NCBI RefSeq assembly: GCF_000003605.2
Contig: NW_003118732.1
Span: 1-10,424 of the forward strand
Direction: 5' to 3'
From: Saccoglossus kowalevskii
Lineage: Eukaryota > Hemichordata > Enteropneusta > Harrimaniidae
DNA: 10,424 nt
Translations under genes and position numbers: made by a program
The notes under the pieces: generated by a model
What the model was told of the DNA's origin: nothing
Seen by the model: the letters and a program-made list of their open reading frames with translations, nothing else
Databases searched by the model: none
In this document: positions 1 through 8,478 of the stretch, in pieces
How the letters are laid out: each line of letters begins with the position of its first letter
Numbering within the stretch: position 1 is the first letter of the stretch

Positions 1-56
1 ACCTAGTACTATCCAAATGCACTGCAGCCCTGTGCAGAGAGTGACTACTAATTTGA

Positions 57-784
57 ACCTAGTACTATCCAAATGCACTGCAGCCCTGTGCAGAGAGTCA
101 CTACTAATTTGAACCTAGTACAATCCAAATGCACTGCTGCCCTGTGCAGAGAGTCACTACTAATTTGAACCTAGTACTATCCAAATGCACTGCAGTCCTG
201 TGCAGAGAGTCACTACTAATTTGAACCTAGTACTATCCAAATGCACTGCAGCCCTGTGCAGAGAGTCATTACTAATTTGAACCTAGTACAATCCAAATGC
301 ACTGCTGCCCTGTGCAGAGAGACACTACTAATTTGAACCTAGTACAATCCAAATACACTGCAGTCCTGTGCAGAGAGTCCCTACTAAGTTGAACCTAGTA
401 CAATTCAAATGCTCTGCAGTCCTATGCAGAGAGTCACTACTAATTTGAACCTAGTACAATCCAAATACACTGCAGCCCTGTGCAGAGAGTCACTACTAAT
501 TTGAACCTAGTACAATTCAAATGCACTGCTGCCCTGTGCAGAGAGTCACTACTAATTTGAACCTAGTACAATTCAAATGCACTGCAGTCTTGTGCAGAGA
601 GTCACTACAAATTTGAACCTAGTACAATCCAAATACACTGCAGCCCTGTGCAGAGAGTCACTACTAATTTGAACCTAGTACAATTCAAATGCACTGCAGT
701 CCTGTGCAGAGAGTCCCTACTAATTTGAACCAAGTACTGTCCAAATGTACTGCTGCCCTGTGCAGAGAGTCACTACTAATTTGA
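57..784. repeat. 13-monomer block duplicated at 8479-9206
   Basis: Thirteen successive monomers carry the same order of rare variants as 8479-9206: a GTCATTACT monomer (225), GAGACACTAC (281), CTAAGTTGA (337), GCTCTGCAGTCCTATG (393), GTCTTGTG with CTACAAATT (561), CCCTACTAATT (673) and the ACCAAGTACTG monomer (729). Reading the two side by side I found no difference over 728 bp. The right-hand relative of this block continues with seven monomers (9207-9597) that are missing here, because the unit at 785 resembles the one at 9598. This block therefore represents a shortened version, or the other an expanded one. Confidence 0.85.
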
Positions 785-1276
785 ACCTAGTACAATCCAA
801 ATGCACTGCAGCCCTGGACAGAGAGTCACTACTAATTTGAACCTAGTACTATCCAAACGCACTGCAGTCCTGTGCAGAGAGTCACTACTAATTTGAACCT
901 AGTACTGTCCAAATACACTGCAGTCCTGTGCAGAGAGTCACTACTAATTTGAACCTAGTACTGTCCAAATGCACTGCAGTCCTGTGCAGAGAGTCACTAC
1001 TAATTTGAACCTAGTACTATCCAAATGCACTGCAGCCCTGTGCAGAGAGTCACTACTAATTTGAACCTAGTACAATCCAAATGCACTGCTGCCCTGTGCA
1101 GAGAGTCACTACTAATTTGAACCTAGTACAATTCAAATGCACTGCAGTCCTGTGCAGAGAGTCCCTACTAATTTGAACCAAGTACTGTCCAAATGTACTG
1201 CTGCCCTGTGCAGAGAGTCACTACTAATTTGAACCTAGTACTATCCAAATACACTGCAGCCCTGTGCAGAGTGTCA
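785..1276. repeat. Multi-monomer block duplicated at 5625-6116
   Basis: Nearly nine monomers share their variants in order with 5625-6116: CCCTGGACAG, CCAAACGC, TGTCCAAATACAC, TGTCCAAATGCAC, plain, CTGCTG, CCCTACTAA, ACCAAGTACTG, TATCCAAATACAC. I see no difference until the end, where this copy has GAGTGTC and the other GAGAGTC. The two are 4840 bp apart, which is 84 monomers plus the 137-bp insertion effect minus one base. Confidence 0.75.
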
Positions 1277-1960
1277 CTACTAATTTGAACCTAGTACAAT
1301 CCAAATACACTGCAGCCCTGTGCAGAGAGTCACTACTAATTTGAACCTAGTACTATCCAAATGTACTGCAGCCCTGTGAAGAGAGTCACTACTAATTTGA
1401 ACCTAGTACAATCCAAATACACTGCAGCCCTGTGCAGAGAGTCACTACTAATTTGAACCTAGTACAATTCAAATGCACTGCAGCCCTGTGCAGAGAGTCA
1501 CTACTAATTTGAACCTAGTACAATCCAAATGCACTGCAGTCCTGTGCAGAGAGTCACTTCTAATTTGAACATAGTACAATCCAAATGCACTGCAGCCCTG
1601 TGCAGAGAGTCACTACTAATTTGAACCTAGTACAATCCAAATGCACTGCTGCCCTGTGCAGAGAGTCACTACTAATTTGAACCTAGTACAATCCAAATAC
1701 ACTGCAGCCCTGTGCAGAGTGTCACTACTATTTTGAACCTAGTACTGTCCAAATGCACTGCAGCCCTGTGCAGAGAGTCACTACTAATTTGAACCTAGTA
1801 CAATTCAAATGCACTGCAGCCCTGTGCAGAGAGTCAATACTAATTTGAACCTAGTACAATCCAAATGCACTGCTGCCCTGTGCAGAGAGTCACTACTAAT
1901 TTGAACCTAGTACAATCCAAATGCACTGCAGTCCTGTGCAGAGAGTCCCTACTAATTTGA

Positions 1961-2688
1961 ACCAAGTACTGTCCAAATGTACTGCTGCCCTGTGCAGAGA
2001 GTCACTACTAATTTGAACCTAGTACTATCCAATTACACTGCAGCCCTGTGCAGAGAGTCACTACTAATTTGAACCTAGTACAATCCAAATACACTGTAGC
2101 CCTGTGCAGAGAGTCACTACTAATTTGAACCTAGTACTATCCAAATGTACTGCAGCCCTGTGCAGAGAGTCACTACTATTTTGAACCTAGTACAATCCAA
2201 ATGCACTGCAGTCCTGTGCAGAGAGTCATTACTAATTTGAACCTAGTACAATCCAGATGCACTGCTGCCCTGTGCAGAGAGTCACTACTATTTTGAACCT
2301 AGTACTATCCAGATGCACTGCTGCCCTGTGCAGAGAGTCACTACTAATTTTAACCTAGTACAATCCATATGCACTGCTGCCCTGTGCAGAGAGTCACTAC
2401 TAATCTGAACCTAGTACTATCCAAATGCACTGCAGCCCTGTGCAGAGAGTCACTACTAATTTGAACCTAGTACAATTCAAATGCACTGCAGCCCTGTGTA
2501 GAGAGTCACTACTAATTTGAACCTAGTACAATCCAAATGCACTGCTGCCCTGTGCAGAGAGTCACTACTAATTTGAACCTAGTACAATTCAAATGCACTG
2601 CAGCCCTGTGTAGAGAGTCACTACTAATTTGAACCTAGTACAATCCAAATGCACTGCTGCCCTGTGCAGAGAGTCACTACTAATTTGA
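1961..2688. repeat. 13-monomer block related to 3081-3808
   Basis: This block starts with the ACCAAGTACTG monomer. It carries TATCCAATTACAC, a GTCATTACT monomer, CCAGATGC, TTTTAACC, CCATATGC, AATCTGAACC and then alternating CCTGTGTAG and CTGCTG monomers. The same order recurs exactly 1120 bp (20 monomers) later at 3081, with scattered substitutions such as GCAGATAGTC, GAGAATC and CTACTACTATCC there. The two copies look older than the 57-784 pair. Confidence 0.7.
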
Positions 2689-2744
2689 ACCTAGTACAAT
2701 TCAAATGCACTGAAGCCCTGTGTAGAGAGTCACTACTAATTTGA
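2465..2744. repeat. 112-bp dimer stretch, first occurrence
   Basis: Monomers alternate strictly between an AATTCAAA...CCTGTGTAG type (2465, 2577, 2689) and an AATCCAAA...CTGCTGCCC type (2521, 2633). The local repeat unit here is therefore a dimer of 112 bp. Similar alternation occurs at 3585-3808 and 7361-7640. Confidence 0.75.
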
Positions 2745-3024
2745 ACCTGTACAATTCAAATGCACTGCAGCCCTGTGCAGAAAGTCACTACTAATTTGAA
2801 CCTGTACAATTCAAATGCACTGCGGCCCTGTGTAGAGAGTCACTACTAATATGAACCTAGTACTATCCAAATGCACTGCTGCCCTGTGCAGGGAGTCACT
2901 ACTAATTTGAACCTAGTACAACTCAAATGCACCGCAGTCCTGTGCAGAGAGTCACTACTAATTTGAACCTTAGTACAATCCAAAATACACTGCTGCCCTG
3001 TGCAGAGAGTCACTACTAATTTGA
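2745..3024. repeat. Disturbed patch with odd-length and divergent monomers
   Basis: Within five monomers there are two 55-bp units (2745-2799 and 2800-2854, both ACCTGTAC with one base lost) and one 58-bp unit (2967-3024, ACCTTAGTAC plus an extra A in CCAAAATAC). There are also private changes: GCAGAAAGTC, CTGCGGCCC, AATATGAACC, GCAGGGAGTC, and ACTCAAATGCACCGC. The single-base losses and gains cancel, so the phase at 3081 is again a multiple of 56 from base 1. Elsewhere the array is much cleaner. Confidence 0.8.
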
Positions 3025-3080
3025 ACCTAGTACAATCCAAATGCACTGCAGTCCTGTGCAGAGAGTCCCTACTAATTTGA

Positions 3081-3808
3081 ACCAAGTACTGTCCAAATGT
3101 ACTGCTGCCCTGTGCAGATAGTCACTACTAATTTGAACCTAGTACTATCCAATTACACTGCAGCCCTGTGCAGAGAGTCACTACTAATTTGAACCTAGTA
3201 CAATCCAAATACACTGCAGCCCTGTGCAGAGAATCACTACTAATTTGAACCTAGTACTATCCAAATGTACTGCAGCCCTGTGCAGAGAGTCACTACTATT
3301 TTGAACCTAGTACAATCCAAATACACTGCAGTCCTGTGCAGAGAGTCATTACTAATTTGAACCTAGTACAATCCAGATGCACTGCTGCCCTGTGCAGAGA
3401 GTCACTACTATTTTAAACCTACTACTATCCAAATGCACTGCTGCCCTGTGCAGAGAGTCACTACTAATTTTAACCTAGTACAATCCATATGCACTGCTGC
3501 CCTGTGCAGAGAGTCACTACTAATCTGAACCTAGTACTATCCAAATGCACTGCAGCCCTGTGTGGAGAGTCACTACTAATTTGAACCTAGTACAATTCAA
3601 ATGCACTGCAGCCCTGTGTAGAGAGTCACTACTAATTTGAACCTAGTACAATCCAAATGCACTGCTGCCCTGTGCAGAGAGTCACTACTAATTTGAACCT
3701 AGTACAATTCAAATGCACTGCAGCCCTGTGTAGAGAGTCACTACTAATTTGAACCTAGTACAATCCAAATGCACTGCTGCCCTGTGCAGAGAGACACTAC
3801 TAATTTGA
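3081..3808. repeat. 13-monomer block related to 1961-2688
   Basis: This copy follows 1961-2688 up to the monomer starting at 3753. There it switches at GAGACACT (3791 onward) to the series found from 321 onward: a CTAAGTTGA monomer, then GCTCTGCAGTCCTATG, then the next monomers up to ACCAAGTACTG at 4200. The switch marks a join between two block types. Confidence 0.7.
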
Positions 3809-3863
3809 ACTAGTACAATCCAAATACACTGCAGTCCTGTGCAGAGAGTCCCTACTAAGTTGA
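3809..3863. repeat. 55-bp monomer
   Basis: The start reads AACTAGTAC rather than ACCTAGTAC preceded by A, one C shorter than the consensus. The next monomer begins ACATAGTAC at 3864. This single-base loss shifts the array phase by one for the rest of the left part. Confidence 0.85.
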
Positions 3864-5016
3864 ACATAGTACAATTCAAATGCTCTGCAGTCCTATGCAG
3901 AGAGTCACTACTAATTTGAACCTAGTACAATCCAAATACACTGCAGCCCTGTGCAGAGAGTCACTACTAATTTGAACCTAGTACAATTCAAATGCACTGC
4001 TGCCCTGTGCAGAGAGTCACTACTAATTTGAACCTAGTACAATTCAAATGCACTGCAGTCTTGTGCAGAGAGTCACTACTAATTTGAACCGAGTACAATC
4101 CAAATACACTGCAGCCCTGTGCAGAGAGTCACTACTAATTTGAACCTAGTACAATTCAAATGCACTGCAGTCCTGTGCAGAGAGTCCCTACTAATTTGAA
4201 CCAAGTACTGTCCAAATGTACTGCTGCCCTGTGCAGAGAGTCACTACTAATTTGAACCTAGTACTATCCAAATACACTGCAGCCCTGTGCAGAGAGTCAC
4301 TACTAATTTGAACCTAGTACAATCCAAATACACTGCAGCCCTGTGCAGAGAGTCACTACTAATTTGAACCTAGTACTATCCAAATGTACTGCAGCCCTGT
4401 GAAGAGTGTCACTACTAATTTGAACCTAGTACAATCCAAATACACTGCAGCCCTGTGCAGAGAGTCACTACTAATTTGAACCTAGTACTATCCAAATGCA
4501 CTGCAGTCCTGTGCAGAGAGTCACTTCTAATTTGAACCTAGTACTATCCAAATGCACTGCAGTCCTGTGCAGAGAGTCACTTCTAATTTGAACATAGTAC
4601 AATCCAAATGCACTGCAGCCCTGTGCAGAGAGTCACTACTAATTTGAACTTAGTACAATCCAAATGCACTGCTGCCCTGTGCAGAGAGTCACTACTAATT
4701 TGAACCTAGTACAATCCAAATACACTGCAGCCCTGTGCAGAGTGTCACTACTATTTTGAACCTAGTACTGTCCAAATGCACTGCAGCCCTGTGCAGAGAG
4801 TCACTACTAATTTGAACCTAGTACAATTCAAATGCACTGCAGCCCTGTGCAGAGAGTCAATACTAATTTGAACCTAGTACTATCCAAATGCACTGCAGCC
4901 CTGTGCAGAGAGTCACTACTAATTTGAACCTAGTACAATCCAAATGCACTGCTACCCTGTGAAGAGAGTCACTACTAATTTGAAACTAGTACTATCCAAA
5001 TGCACTGCAGTCATGT

Positions 5017-5029
5017 GCAGAGAGTCACT
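5017..5029. repeat. 13-bp direct repeat, left copy (probable target-site duplication)
   Basis: GCAGAGAGTCACT, monomer positions 34-46, is the last satellite sequence before the insertion and is repeated exactly at 5154-5166. The bases just outside differ (T versus A before it, G versus A after it), so the perfect match is 13 bp and no more. Because the motif is part of every monomer, the duplication is recognised by phase: one copy is extra relative to the 56-bp period. Confidence 0.75.
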
Positions 5030-5033
5030 GGAA
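5028..5033 (+). repeat. Left 6-bp terminal inverted repeat candidate (CTGGAA)
   Basis: CTGGAA overlaps the left junction of the insertion and is the reverse complement of TTCCAG at 5149-5154 across the right junction. If these are true termini, the element is 127 bp (5028-5154) and the target-site duplication shrinks to the 10 bp CAGAGAGTCA (5018-5027 and 5155-5164). Six bases is short, so chance is a real possibility. Confidence 0.35.
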
Positions 5034-5153
5034 TAGAATAGAATTAATTAGTAACTGAATAAGATCTATTAAGTACAAACAACACAGTGTTAGTATGTAT
5101 CTATTCGAAAACAGTATGACTTACATGACTATTAAATTAACATGCTGCTTCCA
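5030..5153. mobile_element. 124-bp AT-rich insertion in the satellite, possible short non-autonomous transposable element
   Basis: This is the only DNA in the window that is not the 56-bp satellite. It is about 28% G+C against 45% for the array and has no meaningful open frame. It starts with a short pentamer run (GAATAGAATAGAATT from 5031) and ends GCTTCCA. The same 13 bases, GCAGAGAGTCACT, lie immediately on both sides. Deleting 137 bp (insert plus one copy of the 13-mer) rejoins monomer position 46 to 47, so 4984-5029 plus 5167-5176 make exactly one 56-bp monomer. This is the signature of insertion with target-site duplication. Two readings remain open: a retroposed fragment, the pentamer run being a 3' tail on the minus strand, or a small inverted-repeat element, since CTGGAA and TTCCAG lie at its ends. 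The sequence itself is not one I recognise. A foldback AACAC-A-GTGTT sits at 5081-5091 and may be chance. Confidence 0.6.
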
Positions 5154-5154
5154 G
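5149..5154 (-). repeat. Right 6-bp terminal inverted repeat candidate (TTCCAG)
   Basis: TTCCAG is the reverse-complement partner of CTGGAA at 5028-5033. The next pair outwards (A at 5027 and C at 5155) does not match, so the arm is 6 bp. See the left arm for how this changes the element boundaries. Confidence 0.35.
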
Positions 5155-5166
5155 CAGAGAGTCACT
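5154..5166. repeat. 13-bp direct repeat, right copy (probable target-site duplication)
   Basis: This is the exact second copy of GCAGAGAGTCACT. It is followed at 5167 by ACTAATTTGA, monomer positions 47-56, which is precisely what should have followed 5029 in an uninterrupted monomer. The alternative is recombination or replication slippage that brought foreign DNA between two monomers, but exact restoration of phase favours target-site duplication. Confidence 0.75.
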
Positions 5167-5624
5167 ACTAATTTGAACCTAGTACAATTCAAATGCTCTG
5201 CAGTCCTATGCAGAGAGTCACTACTAATTTGAACCTAGTACAATCCAAATGCACTGCTGCCCTGTGCAGAGAGTCACTACTAATTTGAACCTAGTACAAT
5301 CCAAATACACTGCAGCCCTGTGTAGAGAGTCACTACTAATTTGAACCTAGTACAATCCAAATACACTGCAGCCCTGTGCAGAGTGTCACTACTATTTTGA
5401 ACCTAGTACTATCTAAATGCACTACTGCCCTGTGCAGAGAGTCACTACTAATTTGAACCTAGTACAATTCAAATGCACTGCAGCCCTGTGCAGAGAGTCA
5501 CTACTAATTTGAACCTAGTACAATCCAAATGCACTGCAGTCCTGGACAGAGAGTCACTACTAATTCGAACCTAGTACTATCCAAATACACTGCAGTCCTG
5601 TGCAGAGAGTCACTACTAATTTGA

Positions 5625-6116
5625 ACCTAGTACAATCCAAATGCACTGCAGCCCTGGACAGAGAGTCACTACTAATTTGAACCTAGTACTATCCAAACGC
5701 ACTGCAGTCCTGTGCAGAGAGTCACTACTAATTTGAACCTAGTACTGTCCAAATACACTGCAGTCCTGTGCAGAGAGTCACTACTAATTTGAACCTAGTA
5801 CTGTCCAAATGCACTGCAGTCCTGTGCAGAGAGTCACTACTAATTTGAACCTAGTACTATCCAAATGCACTGCAGCCCTGTGCAGAGAGTCACTACTAAT
5901 TTGAACCTAGTACAATCCAAATGCACTGCTGCCCTGTGCAGAGAGTCACTACTAATTTGAACCTAGTACAATTCAAATGCACTGCAGTCCTGTGCAGAGA
6001 GTCCCTACTAATTTGAACCAAGTACTGTCCAAATGTACTGCTGCCCTGTGCAGAGAGTCACTACTAATTTGAACCTAGTACTATCCAAATACACTGCAGC
6101 CCTGTGCAGAGAGTCA
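5625..6116. repeat. Multi-monomer block, copy of 785-1276
   Basis: This is the second copy of the block, in the same variant order. Its upstream neighbours (about 5330-5624, including the ACTACTGCCC monomer, the doubled CCCTGGACAG monomers and the AATTCGAACC junction at 5563-5572) instead match 7960-8254. The array here thus joins pieces with different histories. Confidence 0.75.
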
Positions 6117-6352
6117 CTACTAATTTGAACCTAGTACAATCCAAATACACTGCAGCCCTGTGCAGAGAGTCACTACTAATTTGAACCTAGTACTATCCAA
6201 ATGTATTGCAGCCCTGTGAAGAGAGTCACTACTAATTTGAACCTAGTACAATCCAAATACACTGCAGCCCTGTGCAGAGAGTCACTACTAATTTGAACCT
6301 AGTACAATTCAAATGCACTGCAGCCCTGTGCAGAGAGTCACTACTAATTTGA
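6073..6352. repeat. Five-monomer local duplication, first copy
   Basis: The monomer order TATCCAAATACAC, AATCCAAATACAC, TATCCAAATGTA with CCTGTGAAG, AATCCAAATACAC, AATTCAAATGC is repeated 392 bp (7 monomers) downstream at 6465-6744. The only difference I see is GTATTGC here against GTACTGC there. This is a recent short-range duplication. Confidence 0.7.
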
Positions 6353-6464
6353 ACCTAGTACTATCCAAATGCACTGCAGCCCTGTGCAGAGAGTCACTAC
6401 TAATTTGAACCTAGTACAATCCAAATACACTGCAGCCCTGTGCAGAGAGTCACTACTAATTTGA

Positions 6465-6744
6465 ACCTAGTACTATCCAAATACACTGCAGCCCTGTGCA
6501 GAGAGTCACTACTAATTTGAACCTAGTACAATCCAAATACACTGCAGCCCTGTGCAGAGAGTCACTACTAATTTGAACCTAGTACTATCCAAATGTACTG
6601 CAGCCCTGTGAAGAGAGTCACTACTAATTTGAACCTAGTACAATCCAAATACACTGCAGCCCTGTGCAGAGAGTCACTACTAATTTGAACCTAGTACAAT
6701 TCAAATGCACTGCAGCCCTGTGCAGAGAGTCACTACTAATTTGA
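6465..6744. repeat. Five-monomer local duplication, second copy
   Basis: This is the downstream copy of 6073-6352, separated from it by two other monomers (6353-6464). It leads on into the CACTTCTAATTTGAACATAG junction at 6787-6806, which is also found near 1555 and 4571. Confidence 0.7.
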
Positions 6745-7360
6745 ACCTAGTACAATCCAAATGCACTGCAGTCCTGTGCAGAGAGTCACTTCTAATTTGA
6801 ACATAGTACAATCCAAATGCACTGCAGCCCTGTGCAGAGAGTCACTACTAATTTGAACCTAGTACAATCCAAATGCACTGCTGCCCTGTGCAGAGAGTCA
6901 CTACTAATTTGAACCTAGTACAATCCAAATACACTGCAGCCCTGTGCAGAGTGTCACTACTATTTTGAACCTAGTACTGTCCAAATGCACTGCAGCCCTG
7001 TGCAGAGAGTCACTACTAATTTGAACCTAGTACAATTCAAATGCACTGCTGCCCTGTGCAGAGAGTCAATACTAATTTGAACCTAGTACTATCCAAATGC
7101 ACTGCAGCCCTGTGCAGAGAGTCACTACTAATTTGAACCTAGTACAATCCAAATGCACTGCTACCCTGTGAAGAGAGTCACTACTAATTTGAAACTAGTA
7201 CTATCCAAATGCACTGCAGTCCTGTGCAGAGAGTCATTACTAATTTGAACCTAGTACAATCCAGATGCACTGCTGCCCTGTGCAGAGAGTCACTACTATT
7301 TTGAACCTAGTACTATCCAAATGCACTGCAGCCCTGTGCAGAGAGTCACTACTAATTTGA

Positions 7361-7640
7361 ACCTAGTACAATTCAAATGCACTGCAGCCCTGTGTAGAGA
7401 GTCACTACTAATTTGAACCTAGTACAATCCAAATGCACTGCTGCCCTGTGCAGAGAGTCACTACTAATTTGAACCTAGTACAATTCAAATGCACTGCAGC
7501 CCTGTGTAGAGAGTCACTACTAATTTGAACCTAGTACAATCCAAATGCACTGCTGCCCTGTGCAGAGAGTCACTACTAATTTGAACCTAGTACAATTCAA
7601 ATGCACTGAAGCCCTGTGTAGAGAGTCACTACTAATTTGA
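7361..7640. repeat. 112-bp dimer stretch, later occurrence
   Basis: Units starting at 7361, 7417, 7473, 7529 and 7585 alternate between the AATTC/TGTGTAG type and the AATCC/CTGCTG type. They end in the same CACTGAAGCCC monomer and shortened ACCTGTAC monomer as at 2689-2799. This region is therefore a copy of 2465-2799 followed by a different neighbour. Confidence 0.75.
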
Positions 7641-7750
7641 ACCTGTACAATTCAAATGCACTGCAGTCCTGTGCAGAGAGTCACTACTAATTTGAACTAG
7701 TACAATTCAAATGCACTGCAGTCCTGTGCAGAGAGCCCCTACTAATTTGA
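7641..7750. repeat. Two adjacent 55-bp monomers
   Basis: The unit at 7641 has ACCTGTAC (one A lost) and the unit at 7696 has ACTAGTAC (one C lost). The ACCAAGTACTG monomer follows at 7751. The first loss is shared with 2745 by block duplication. The second is like those at 3809 and 9543. Confidence 0.85.
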
Positions 7751-8478
7751 ACCAAGTACTGTCCAAATGTACTGCTGCCCTGTGCAGAGAGTCACTACTA
7801 ATTTGAACCTAGTACTATCCAAATACACTGCTGCCCTGTGCAGAGAGTCACTACTAATTTGAACCTAGTACAATCCAAATACACTGCAGCCCTGTGCAGA
7901 GAGTCACTACTAATTTGAACCTAGTACAATCCAAATACACTGCAGCCCTGTGCAGAGAGTCACTACTAATTTGAACCTAGTACTATCCAAATGCACTGCA
8001 GCCCTGTGCAGAGTGTCACTACTATTTTGAACCTAGTACTATCCAAGTGCACTACTGCCCTGTGCAGAGAGTCACTACTAATTTGAACCTAGTACAATTC
8101 AAATGCACTGCAGCCCTGTGCAGAGAGTCACTACTAATTTGAACCTAGTACAATCCAAATGCACTGCAGTCCTGGACAGAGAGTCACTACTAATTCGAAC
8201 CTAGTACTATCCAAATACACTGCAGTCCTGTGCAGAGAGTCACTACTAATTTGAACCTAGTACAATCCAAATGCACTGCAGCCCTGGACAGAGAGTCACT
8301 ACTAATTTGAACCTAGTACTATCCAAACGCACTGCAGTCCTGTGCAGAGAGTCACTACTAATTTGAACCTAGTACTGTCCAAATACACTGCAGTCCTGTG
8401 CAGAGAGTCACTACTAATTTGAACCTAGTACTGTCCAAATACACTGCAGTCCTGTGCAGAGAGTCACTACTAATTTGA

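Larger units (their letters stand above)
1..5029. repeat. 56-bp satellite array, left part (89 complete monomers plus 46 bp)
   Basis: The sequence is a head-to-tail array of a 56-bp monomer whose phase can be followed from base 1. Monomers start at 1, 57, 113 and so on every 56 bp up to 2745. Phase is then shifted by a few single-base indels and resumes at 3081, 3864 and 4200, and the array stops at monomer position 46 (base 5029). The consensus begins ACCTAGTAC, has ATGCACTGCAG around positions 17-27, GAGAGTCACTAC at 37-48 and AATTTGA at the end. G+C is about 45% and the consensus lacks CpG. Most differences lie at a few recurrent sites: positions 10-11 (AA, TA or TG), 13 (C/T), 18-20 (TGC, TAC, TGT, CGC), 26 (A/T), 28 (C/T), 35, 44 and 51. 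This is typical of satellite DNA kept similar by unequal exchange. No coding or RNA gene is visible. The species and the named satellite family are unknown to me. Confidence 0.97.

Noticed and set aside
1-56. The 56-bp monomer as a doubled 28-bp ancestor
   Set aside because: Aligning positions 1-28 with 29-56 gives only about 7 matches of 28, as expected by chance. Only the dyad spacing suggests a half-unit.
1-168. Three monomers (168 bp) as a nucleosome-length unit
   Set aside because: 168 bp is close to a chromatosome length, but no variant pattern repeats every three monomers, so the sequence gives no support.
2846-3085. Minus-strand open frame of 79 codons starting at TTG
   Set aside because: It is a read-through of the satellite. 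Two one-base gains keep the frame open longer than the usual limit of about one stop per three monomers. The peptide simply repeats the translated monomer, the start is a TTG from the ACCAAG variant, and nothing resembles a gene signal.
1-5029. CRISPR array
   Set aside because: The whole 56-bp unit repeats with no unique spacers between constant repeats. Variation is scattered at fixed positions within the unit.
5081-5091. AACAC-A-GTGTT foldback in the insertion as a terminator or hairpin
   Set aside because: The five-base arms do not extend, there is no T run after it and no gene around it.
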